Assembly: GCA_021796015.1 (NCBI GenBank)
Contig: JAJYOT010000023.1
Coordinates: 1-27,708 of the forward strand
Reading direction: 5' to 3'
Length of the DNA stretch: 27,708 bases
Source: a bacterium
GTDB lineage: Bacteria > Elusimicrobiota > Elusimicrobia > UBA1565 > UBA9628
The position numbers and the translations under genes were made by a program. Of this stretch, positions 16,534 to 23,708 are shown one piece after another (positions within the stretch are counted from its first letter, which is position 1; every line of letters begins with the position of its first letter). The notes beneath the pieces were generated by a model. It was not told the DNA's origin and searched no databases. It saw only the letters and a list, made by a program, of their open reading frames with translations.

Positions 16534-17225
16534 CTTAAACGTTCCTGTTCAAAGGTGGAAAAACGCTCCGGAGTTCCCAAATCCGCTAAGGTTTCATGAC
16601 TTACGTAACCTGAAAGGTTAAACCCATTTTTTAGCGCTTGAGGAAAAATATCTCGCCCAAAGTCCGAAGGCCGCTCTTTTGGAATTAACTCCAGAACTGA
16701 TTTTCGAATCGCCCAAATGGCCGCGCAGGCTAAATGCGCCGGAGGCCGCGCATGGGCATCTCGATAAAAACCTAAAATTTTATCTCCCTTAAGCCGAACT
16801 AAATCCGAGTCATGAGGATGATCCGTTTCAAAGAGAACCAGAGTCGCAGCCGAGGAATTCTCAGCATGAAAGTCTAAAAACGGTTTTAAATTCATTTCAA
16901 CAAACAAATCCCCATAAACCACTAAAATGTCTTCTTTGCAATCTTTGCACGCATCCCGCACGCAGCCAGCCGTACCCCGAGGCACAGTCTCAATATAATA
17001 CTCAAGATGGACCCCCCATGTCTCGCCTTTTCGGAAATAATCGCGCACAATATCAGCTTTATGTCCCAAGCAAAAAGAAATTTCTTGAAACCCTGAAGAC
17101 TTAAGCCACACAATCAAATGCTCTAAAATTGGTTTCCCAAAAATCTTAATCATCGGTTTGGGAATTTCTTGAGCGACTGCTCGCATCCGCGTTCCCAACC
17201 CACCCGCGACAATCACCACTTTCAT
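16530..17225 (-). CDS. hddC: D-glycero-alpha-D-manno-heptose 1-phosphate guanylyltransferase HddC-like, 231 aa
   Basis: A sugar-1-phosphate nucleotidyltransferase with the signature VVIVAGGLGTRMR...EIPKPMIKI at the N terminus (the nucleotide-binding loop and the lysine contacting phosphate) and ILVVYGDLF with the metal-binding Asp. Size and placement between gmhB and hddA indicate it activates heptose 1-phosphate to GDP-heptose. The nucleotide specificity is inferred from the operon and not from residues. The ATG at 17225 overlaps the gmhB stop as ATGA, preferred over the in-frame ATG at 17240 inside gmhB. Confidence 0.87.
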   Translation of the reverse strand: MKVVIVAGGLGTRMRAVAQEIPKPMIKIFGKPILEHLIVWLKSSGFQEISFCLGHKADIVRDYFRKGETWGVHLEYYIETVPRGTAGCVRDACKDCKEDILVVYGDLFVEMNLKPFLDFHAENSSAATLVLFETDHPHDSDLVRLKGDKILGFYRDAHARPPAHLACAAIWAIRKSVLELIPKERPSDFGRDIFPQALKNGFNLSGYVSHETLADLGTPERFSTFEQERLR

Positions 17226-17785
17226 TGTTTTAAAATCCACCGAGAAGCCTCTAAAAGATTTCTGAATACTTTTTTAGGTTTTGCTTTATATATCCCGTCT
17301 TTTCCTCCTTTCCCAGTCTTAACCAGTAAAGGCACGCATCCCGCACGGTGACCAGCCAAGATATCCGCGCTTGAGTCCCCAACAAAATAAGAGGATTTCA
17401 GATCGATATTAAATTTCTTTTGCGCCTTAAAGATGAGACCAATCTGGGGTTTCCGGCAAGCGCAGGGTTTGCCAAAATCCGGATGATGAGGGCAATAATA
17501 AACGGCGTCAAGACGCGCCTTAGAATTTTCCCTTTTAAGCTCCTTACGTAAAGCGCGGGTAATTTTTTGAAGTCCGGAGAAACTCAGACGTCCGCGCGCC
17601 ACCGCCGATTGATTACTAATTACAATCACTTTAAAACCATGGGCGCGCAAACTGGCAATCCCATCGGCAACTCCAGAAATAAGCTTTAAATCTTCAATTC
17701 GAGATAAATAGTCTACTTCCTCGTTTAAAACCCCGTCCCGGTCGACAAAAACGGCGCGATTACGTTTTCTTTCCACCATGAACAT
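17222..17785 (-). CDS. gmhB: D-glycero-D-manno-heptose 1,7-bisphosphate 7-phosphatase GmhB (HAD family), 187 aa
   Basis: HAD motifs are complete: VFVDRDGVLN (D15 nucleophile, D17), VISNQS (motif II), the ACRKP lysine, and FVGDSSADI (motif IV). The zinc-loop residues of GmhB appear in YYCPHHPDFGKPCACRKP. It removes the C7 phosphate before nucleotidyl transfer. The start could be 17785 or the ATG two codons later at 17779; neither has an obvious ribosome site. It is the first of six heptose-operon genes, 106 bp after the exported TldD-like gene, so it may be read through from the operon starting at 26253. Confidence 0.9.
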   Translation of the reverse strand: MFMVERKRNRAVFVDRDGVLNEEVDYLSRIEDLKLISGVADGIASLRAHGFKVIVISNQSAVARGRLSFSGLQKITRALRKELKRENSKARLDAVYYCPHHPDFGKPCACRKPQIGLIFKAQKKFNIDLKSSYFVGDSSADILAGHRAGCVPLLVKTGKGGKDGIYKAKPKKVFRNLLEASRWILKQ

Positions 17786-17793
17786 TCATTTTA

Positions 17794-17883
17794 CTACAAT
17801 ACCGCACTCATGAATTCCCTAAGCGCAATTCTCAGCATCTTTGCGCGGTTGTAGGTGGGAAGAATGATTGAAAAAATGGAGGC
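17794..17883 (-). pseudogene. Remnant of a family 2 glycosyltransferase N terminus
   Basis: In the 106-bp gap between the TldD-like gene and gmhB, the minus strand reads ASIFSIILPTYNRAKMLRIA and then LREFMSAVL before a TAG at 17794-17796. The first stretch is the canonical opening of GT2 enzymes: first beta strand, the PTYNR nucleotide-binding loop and first helix. There is no start codon in frame just upstream, and nothing of the catalytic DxD region remains. It is therefore a short fossil of a deleted gene, read directly by translation. It is short, so a chance match cannot be excluded, but the motif match is strong. Confidence 0.6.
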
Positions 17884-17891
17884 ATAAACTC

Positions 17892-19538
17892 TTACCGAAT
17901 AGAGGGCGGCGGCAGAATCGGCGGCTTGACCGGAGGTTCTTTCGAACGTTGAAGTTCGACCTGGGATAAAACCAAACTTGGCGCGACAACCGACATGGGC
18001 ACCCAGCCGATTCGGTGATTAGCCGAGGTCATATCTTTCCCTTCTCCCAAAACATGATTGAGAAAGCCAAGAGGCGTGCCGACCAAATCCAAACCGCGTA
18101 CCAAGGTCAATTTTCCCGTTTTGGCGTTCACCAGATAAACAAGTTCCGGCATAATTCGCAAAGATTCTTCTCCGGCCGCGCTGTTTTCTCTGGTCAAAGA
18201 CCTCACCTTTCGAATCCAAAGACCATAAGGTTTTTTTTCTTTTCTCAACTCTTTGAGCAATATCTTCATAAGCTGCGCATGGGAATAGCCATGTTTAGTC
18301 TCTAAAAAAAGATTGCTCGGCATTGCTCGTGGATAAGCCCCGGCATCCCCACGGGCATGTCCATTGGAATGAGGAAAGCCAATAACCGGATAACGGGACA
18401 GAAGAAAATTTTTAAGGCGTCCGTTTTCGACTAAAATTACTTTTTGGGCTTTGACCCCTTCCGCATCATAAGAATAAAAACCGACCAAGGGAGCTTTCTT
18501 AAAATAATGGGCCAAGGGATCGTCAATTAAGGTCAATTCTCTTGAAAACACAATTTTTCCTACTTTGCCTCTTAGAATTTGCGCGCCGGCGGGATTGCGC
18601 AAAGATTCTCCCGAAAAATTGAGACCTAAAGAAGAAACAATGGCGGAAGTGACCGAAGGGTCAATTAAAGCCGGAGCGTTAAAGGGAGAAGTAGACGGCG
18701 CGACCAAAAGTTCATCTATTTCGGAAAGCATCTTCTTGGCTTCTTTCTTTATTAGAGAAGAAGACGGAAGAGTTGCGCTCGACAAAGAGATAAAACTGCG
18801 TCCGGCATAAAGCCGCATTCCATCATGGGAGACCGCCGCAATCTCAAGTTCGACATGAAAAATATCTTGCGATGAATGGATGCGGCTTCCCTCGGAATTA
18901 TAGAGACGAGAAAGAACGCGCCTTCTCTCCACGGACGCGTTTCCTTGAATTAGCGAGGGCTTTTGGGTAAAAATAGAGCTCGCCCCCCGGCAAAGATGGT
19001 TCATCTGATGAAAGAAAGAATTACCATCGTCTGATGCTTTAAACGGCGCTGCGCTCACGACTGGTTTTTCATGGGAAAGATCATCGGTGTCGTATTCTCT
19101 TTTTCCATTTCTCAGCCGCTCGGCTTCTTTCCGCAAAAAACCGGCAGCGGCCGACTTATAAGATTCATCCAGACTCAACCAAAGATCGTGTTTGAGAGCG
19201 AACGCATTATCATCAACCGAAATCCACGATCCAAGAGACCCTTGTGGAACGGGATTTAAGTGATTATCCAAAGCGTAACTGCCGACCCGGATATCCGCGA
19301 AAAGGGAGCGCCCCCGCCAATGCTGGGCCCAATTCAGCGCCCCCATATCGCATTCCGAATCCCAGTTACCTACATCCGACACATTGATGGAAACAAAATA
19401 GGGGAGCGGATATCCCGGCTCCTGCAAATGAGCCATCGCATTGGTAATTTCGGAAGAGACAACGACATCAATAGTAGAATTCTGAGCAAAACAACGATAA
19501 GGAAAAACTAAAAGCCCGATGCAAAGTAATTTTTTCAT
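17892..19538 (-). CDS. Exported TldD/PmbA-family paralogue lacking the metalloprotease motif, 548 aa
   Basis: A short signal peptide (MKKLLCIGLLVFPYRCFA-QN) indicates export. The body aligns with the protein at 21822-23708: in the motif region this one reads LIDPSVTSAIVSSLGLNFSG where the other has ILDPEMTGVLFHEALGHKLEG. Both metal-binding His and the catalytic Glu are replaced (Ser302, Ser303, Leu306) and one residue is missing. Downstream landmarks are kept in both: TLIDDP, QKVILVENGRLKNFLLSRYP, GFPHSNGHAR, LVRGLDLVGTPL and GWVPMSVVAPSLVLSQVELQR. The tail is Pro-rich (KPPILPPPS). In the TldD/TldE heterodimer the non-catalytic partner likewise lacks HExxxH, so this may be the TldE-like partner of the exported TldD. 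A good AAAGGAA site precedes the ATG at 19538. The 96-bp gap upstream (19539-19634) shows no convincing promoter. Confidence 0.8.
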   Translation of the reverse strand: MKKLLCIGLLVFPYRCFAQNSTIDVVVSSEITNAMAHLQEPGYPLPYFVSINVSDVGNWDSECDMGALNWAQHWRGRSLFADIRVGSYALDNHLNPVPQGSLGSWISVDDNAFALKHDLWLSLDESYKSAAAGFLRKEAERLRNGKREYDTDDLSHEKPVVSAAPFKASDDGNSFFHQMNHLCRGASSIFTQKPSLIQGNASVERRRVLSRLYNSEGSRIHSSQDIFHVELEIAAVSHDGMRLYAGRSFISLSSATLPSSSLIKKEAKKMLSEIDELLVAPSTSPFNAPALIDPSVTSAIVSSLGLNFSGESLRNPAGAQILRGKVGKIVFSRELTLIDDPLAHYFKKAPLVGFYSYDAEGVKAQKVILVENGRLKNFLLSRYPVIGFPHSNGHARGDAGAYPRAMPSNLFLETKHGYSHAQLMKILLKELRKEKKPYGLWIRKVRSLTRENSAAGEESLRIMPELVYLVNAKTGKLTLVRGLDLVGTPLGFLNHVLGEGKDMTSANHRIGWVPMSVVAPSLVLSQVELQRSKEPPVKPPILPPPSIR

Positions 19539-19634
19539 GGTTTCCTTTCGTACAAGATTTTGAACCGACCATTTCCGACCGAATGCAAATGAGGGAATGC
19601 CGCTTCCGAATTCCGTTTAGAGCAGCGGCCGTGC

Positions 19635-20915
19635 TTAGGCTCGGTCATGATTCTTCTTTGAAAGAAGCGTATCTAAAGCATAGGCTGCTTGCGGGATAAC
19701 CCCCACCATCAAGGTCGTGTGATAGCGCATCACCGCCCAAAAAAGCCCGTAAACCACCGACATCACTATTGGAAATAGAATTAAAAACCCGATGGGATAA
19801 CCATTTCTTAAAGCCAAGATGCTCCCCAGAAATCCGAAAAGCATGATTCCACCGCCGGTCAATAACCCAACCAAAGAAAGAGCTGAAAATGAAAATAGCG
19901 AGTGCGGATATTTCCAACCCTGATTGGGATAAGGCCGCCAAAGTTTCATAACTTTATGAATAAAAGCGCCCCAAAAAGTCAGCGGGCGATGGATAAAAAT
20001 CTCGAAACAAGCATGGTAAAAAATAGGTTCGGCCTCGGCCAAGGTCAAATGCCGAGCGTTGACTGCAGAAATAACAGGATCTTTTCCCGCGCCCAGAGGG
20101 TATTCGAGTGGAATATCCGGGCGCGAATAATCATAGAGAAGGGACAAATACATGACTGATCCCCCCATACTCGCTCCCGCCACCCATCGCTTTAAGATTC
20201 TTTCATTGCGGTACATCCAGATTCCTTCTAGGATAAACGCGCATAAAAGGAAAATTCCAATCGTGCGGGCCCAATACTTCGGTTTAATTTTGGAAGCGGA
20301 GAGTATGGCAAAAGCGCCCCCCATGGGAATAAAAGGAGAACGGGTGAGACACAAAAGTCCAAAAATCGTTCCCATGCCGGCATAAGGCCATACATTTTGT
20401 GAAGCCGAATATTTTTGCCAGAGAAAAATCCAAATCAAACTCAAAAGGGTGATGAGAGGCTCTCGAAACATGGTCGCGGAAAAATAAATCCATTCCGGGA
20501 AAAAAGCGGCAAACAAAAGAGCGAAAAATGCAGTCCGTTCATTTCTAAAAATAGAAAGAGTCACAAGATAAGTCATCCAACAGCAAAAAACGCCGATCAA
20601 GACATTGAGCCCTATTCCCACTAAAGGCGAAAGCCCGATAAAGAAATGAGCGGTCGCCAATAAGAGAGGATAAAAAGGTTCGCGAGAGGTTTCAAGATGA
20701 CCCGGAGTCAGGGACAATTCTCCGCGCTCAACAAGGCCAAGAGCAAGACGATTGTATCCATCCGGGTCAAGAGCAGATGTTTGCTGAATCTCGGTCTTAT
20801 ATTCTTTGAAAGTATGAAAATAGGCGTAAAAAGCGTAGGATGCCCTTAAAATAAACGCAAAGAAAAGAAGAAAGACTATTTTAAAAGACTTTTGGACTAC
20901 CTTTTTCTCGCGCAT
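19635..20915 (-). CDS. GT-C family membrane glycosyltransferase (GT39-like), 426 aa
   Basis: About ten membrane segments. The first periplasmic loop carries SALDPDGYNRLALGL with an Asp-x-Asp pair and TSREPFYPLLLA, as in bacterial GT-C enzymes that use polyprenyl-phosphate sugars. FREPLITLLSLIW and CLTRSPFIP resemble the enzyme at 12066-13313 (SETPYLVLMTFGIW; LSRPEGA), so the two are probably related. The gene overlaps the methyltransferase by 19 bp and precedes the exported TldD-like gene. It lacks a long C-terminal soluble domain. Substrate unknown. Confidence 0.8.
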   Translation of the reverse strand: MREKKVVQKSFKIVFLLFFAFILRASYAFYAYFHTFKEYKTEIQQTSALDPDGYNRLALGLVERGELSLTPGHLETSREPFYPLLLATAHFFIGLSPLVGIGLNVLIGVFCCWMTYLVTLSIFRNERTAFFALLFAAFFPEWIYFSATMFREPLITLLSLIWIFLWQKYSASQNVWPYAGMGTIFGLLCLTRSPFIPMGGAFAILSASKIKPKYWARTIGIFLLCAFILEGIWMYRNERILKRWVAGASMGGSVMYLSLLYDYSRPDIPLEYPLGAGKDPVISAVNARHLTLAEAEPIFYHACFEIFIHRPLTFWGAFIHKVMKLWRPYPNQGWKYPHSLFSFSALSLVGLLTGGGIMLFGFLGSILALRNGYPIGFLILFPIVMSVVYGLFWAVMRYHTTLMVGVIPQAAYALDTLLSKKNHDRA

Positions 20916-21820
20916 ATTTCCATGGAATCGCGGGTATCAATATAGGCGAGTTTATTTTCAAGGCCAAGGGCCTTGATCGCCCCGCCGACCGTCAAAAAAA
21001 CGGATTTGGGATAGTTTTTCAAGCGGCTCAGCCAATAAGAATAGGAGAAAATTCGTCCGAAGGATTTAACGGTCAATATTTCAAATCCGTTTTCAATGAG
21101 CATACGCGTCAGCGTCAGTCTTGAAAAATAATAAATATGGGCGGGACGAAGCCCCCACCAATAGCCGCGCATAATCTTGGCCGACAAGCTTCCGATATCA
21201 GGAGTCAAAATGTAGAGAATTCCCCCCGGCTTTAAGAAATTCCGACAAGAAGCAATCGCGGAGTTGGGATCCAAAAGATGCTCGATAACATCCGATAGAG
21301 CAACCACATCGAAATTCTTTCCCTGAATACTGGTTGAGTTTTCGAGAGATTCGGGATAACACTCGACTCTAAATCTTCTCCGCGCCTCTTCCACGGCCCA
21401 ACGGGAAGGCTCAAGGCCCGTCACTTCAAAATCAGTTCGGGCCGCGTTAAGAAAATAACCGACATGAGAACCGATCTCAAGGAGCGAACCAGTGGAAACA
21501 AATCGCCGAATGGTATTTAAACTTAGGTGCGCGTTAATCGAACGGCTGGAGCTTTCCAGAAGATAACTTTCATCCACGCAGTTTCCGTAGCCGGAAAGAA
21601 TGGCCGAGGCATTAGGACGAGGATTGGTATAGCACAAACCGCATTTTACGCAACGAACGATTCTCCCATAATTATGAAATTCATCGGTGGTCGCGGCAAA
21701 AGTCCCGGTTTCCTGATCATGCGGAGTCAAGTAAGGTCTTTGATATAGGACAGAGTTCTCTTTAGACCCGCACAAATTACAGAGAACTTCCTCCAAAGTT
21801 AAAGAAGCGGATTGCTCCAT
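20897..21820 (-). CDS. Class I SAM-dependent methyltransferase with N-terminal Cys cluster, 307 aa
   Basis: The N terminus has LCNLCGSKE and, about 45 residues later, VRCVKCGLCYTNPRP, a likely zinc-binding pair of CxxC motifs seen in sugar C-methyltransferase-like proteins of glycan clusters. The SAM-binding motif I is LLEIGSHVGYFL, followed by the acidic residue in VTGLEPS, then DVVALSDVIEHLLDP and LKPGGILYILTPD. The probable substrate is a nucleotide sugar or lipid-linked glycan in this cluster; that is inference. It starts 1 base after the stop of the TldD-like gene and overlaps the following GT-C gene by 19 bp. There are no membrane segments beyond a mildly hydrophobic C-terminal stretch. 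Confidence 0.85.
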   Translation of the reverse strand: MEQSASLTLEEVLCNLCGSKENSVLYQRPYLTPHDQETGTFAATTDEFHNYGRIVRCVKCGLCYTNPRPNASAILSGYGNCVDESYLLESSSRSINAHLSLNTIRRFVSTGSLLEIGSHVGYFLNAARTDFEVTGLEPSRWAVEEARRRFRVECYPESLENSTSIQGKNFDVVALSDVIEHLLDPNSAIASCRNFLKPGGILYILTPDIGSLSAKIMRGYWWGLRPAHIYYFSRLTLTRMLIENGFEILTVKSFGRIFSYSYWLSRLKNYPKSVFLTVGGAIKALGLENKLAYIDTRDSMEICARKR

Positions 21821-21821
21821 A

Positions 21822-23708
21822 TCAGTTTCCTTCGCTGGTGAGAGGAGAGGGCGCGGTCAAGGCCCAAGGCCGAGCGTCCTCTTCGCGCTTGAGTAAATGC
21901 GTCAGCGGAGAGGGCGCGGTCAAGGCCCAAGGCCGAGCGTCCTCTTCGCGCTTGAGTAAATGCGTCAGCGGAGAGGGCGCGGTCAAGGCCCAAGGCCGAG
22001 CGTCCTCTTCGCGCTTGAGTAAATGCGTCAGCGGAGAGGGCAAAATAGGAGGCTTTAAACGATTTTCAGGCAGGCGCTCAAACTCAAGTTCCGAAACCAA
22101 AACGCTCGGCGCGATTTGATCGACCGGAACCCAACCCGATTCCGCCCCGCAAAAATAGGCATTGGAAAGCGTCTCATCATCGGAAGCCGCGAGAATACGA
22201 TTTAAAACGACCAAGGGCGTGACCACAATTTTAACGCCTCTAACCAGGGTCTCTTTTCCGTCTTTGGCTGAAATTCGGTAAACCAAACGCGGCCGCAACT
22301 GCAAGGTCTGGGCCTGAGTTCGCTCGCTGGGATTGTCACCGCCGTAGGCCCCCACAATTCTAAAACCGTAAGGTTTGTGTTCCTGGCGCAGGAGTTTGAG
22401 CAATTTCTTCTTAAGCGCTTTGGGACTAATAGGATTTTGTGCCTCGATCATTAAATTGGCCATCCTCCCCAAGGGACGCAAGCTCGAAGAAGCCCGTCCA
22501 TGCCCGTTTGAATGCGGGAAACCCTTAAGAGGCCAACGAGACATTAAAAAATTTTTTAAAATGCCGTTTTTAACCAAAATTACTCTTTGGGCAGGCACGC
22601 CCTCATCGTCAATCTGGTAATGTCCATGAAGCAAAATTCCCTTAAAGAAACTCATCGCTGGGTCGTCAATCACCGACAAAAAGATCGGAATAATTTTTTT
22701 TCCGACCATTCCTTTAAATATTTGTCCTTGCAAGGGATCTCTTTGCCTTTCTCCCTCTAGTTTATGCCCCAAGGCTTCATGAAACAAGACTCCCGTCATT
22801 TCCGGATCGAGAATGGCCGGCGCGGCGACCGGACTTTGGAGAGGAGCCTTTCGCAACTCTTTAAGTTCAAGAGCCAATTTTTCTACGGACTTGGCCAACT
22901 GCTTTCGCGAAGGAAGTTCCCTCATGTCTTTAAAAACCCATTCTCCGTAATTACTCACCTTAAGCCCGTCTTTGGCCCGTGAATTAATTTCAATGCTAAG
23001 AGAATTGGGTAAATTTTCATAAGGACCTGCGACTTTCGTTCCTTCGCTGGTCAAAAGATAGCGCCGCGCCCACCCCAAATGCAGAACAACAGTTCCATGA
23101 TAGATGTAGGGATAAGAGCGCAAAATCTTACTTAAACTTTTAACCAAGGCCCTAGCCTTCTCTTCGTTGAAATCCGGCGGGATTTGGGGCTCATAAGAAC
23201 GAGTCGCCGTCTCAACAGTAAAATCCGGCAAATTTTCCGCTCTATATTCCGTCACGCGCTTAGCTTTTTTATCCAAATATCCCGCCACCGCATCTTTATA
23301 AGCTTGATCAGTCAATATCCATAAATTCTCGCGCAATTCTTTCCCTGTCAGCGGGGATTCCGTACTCAAGCCCCTATACTGGATGGAGGTGTTGTCCATT
23401 TTTTTATTCCCATAGCGAACCTCCGTAAAAAGAGTCTGAGAATGGTATTGATTTTGAGACACAACCCCGCCAAAGGAGGCGGAAATATCCATTCCCTGCC
23501 TGGACACCATCCGGTAAGCGATAAAATACGGCGGTCCAAAATCGCCTTCCTTTAAATCTTTAAGCGAGCGCGACATTTCTTCTTGCATTGGAGAAAAAAC
23601 AGTCTCATCCGTTGCGGGAAAAGTCACGGCTTTTATAGGAGAGCCCAAACAAATAAGACCAGCAATGAGAAGAGGTAAATTGCGGCTATTTTTTCTGAAT
23701 AATCTCAT
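21822..23708 (-). CDS. Exported TldD-like metalloprotease with C-terminal tandem repeats, 628 aa
   Basis: TldD-family proteins are metalloproteases that act on unfolded or modified peptides; known ones are cytoplasmic. This one has an N-terminal signal peptide (RKNSRN then LPLLIAGLICLGSPIKA), suggesting a periplasmic or surface location. The catalytic motif is intact: DPEMTGVLFHEALGHKLEG (H310, E311, H315). Later family landmarks include SVIDDPAMSFFKG, QRVILVKNGILKNFLMSRWP, GFPHSNGHGR and TLVRGVKIVVTPL. The last 70 or so residues follow KPPILP and consist of three identical 21-residue repeats (SPLTHLLKREEDARPWALTA plus Pro) and a final SPLTSEGN; the paralogue at 17892 ends at KPPILPPPSIR without them. 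The start overlaps the Wzy/TPR gene by 23 bp, so translation is likely coupled. Confidence 0.85.
   Translation of the reverse strand: MRLFRKNSRNLPLLIAGLICLGSPIKAVTFPATDETVFSPMQEEMSRSLKDLKEGDFGPPYFIAYRMVSRQGMDISASFGGVVSQNQYHSQTLFTEVRYGNKKMDNTSIQYRGLSTESPLTGKELRENLWILTDQAYKDAVAGYLDKKAKRVTEYRAENLPDFTVETATRSYEPQIPPDFNEEKARALVKSLSKILRSYPYIYHGTVVLHLGWARRYLLTSEGTKVAGPYENLPNSLSIEINSRAKDGLKVSNYGEWVFKDMRELPSRKQLAKSVEKLALELKELRKAPLQSPVAAPAILDPEMTGVLFHEALGHKLEGERQRDPLQGQIFKGMVGKKIIPIFLSVIDDPAMSFFKGILLHGHYQIDDEGVPAQRVILVKNGILKNFLMSRWPLKGFPHSNGHGRASSSLRPLGRMANLMIEAQNPISPKALKKKLLKLLRQEHKPYGFRIVGAYGGDNPSERTQAQTLQLRPRLVYRISAKDGKETLVRGVKIVVTPLVVLNRILAASDDETLSNAYFCGAESGWVPVDQIAPSVLVSELEFERLPENRLKPPILPSPLTHLLKREEDARPWALTAPSPLTHLLKREEDARPWALTAPSPLTHLLKREEDARPWALTAPSPLTSEGN
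21845..22041. repeat. Three perfect 63-bp tandem repeats plus 8-bp partial
   Basis: Units begin with GAGAGGGC at 21845, 21908 and 21971, and a partial unit at 22034. All copies are identical. 63 bp equals 21 codons, so the TldD-like reading frame is preserved on the minus strand; at least two other frames also stay open through it. There are no unique spacers, so it is not a CRISPR array. Exact identity suggests recent slippage or unequal crossing-over. Confidence 0.97.

Noticed and set aside
19539..19634. Terminator or promoter in the gap before the exported TldD-like paralogue
   Set aside because: Short stems such as GGAAT/ATTCC can be drawn, but there is no T tract and no good -35/-10 pair; only the ribosome site is clear.
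21845..22041. Possible CRISPR array
   Set aside because: The 63-bp units are directly abutting with no unique spacers and lie inside an open coding frame.
21799..22119. Alternative open frames across the tandem repeat on both strands
   Set aside because: They stay open because a stop-free unit of 63 bp is repeated; only the minus-strand frame continues the TldD-like protein.
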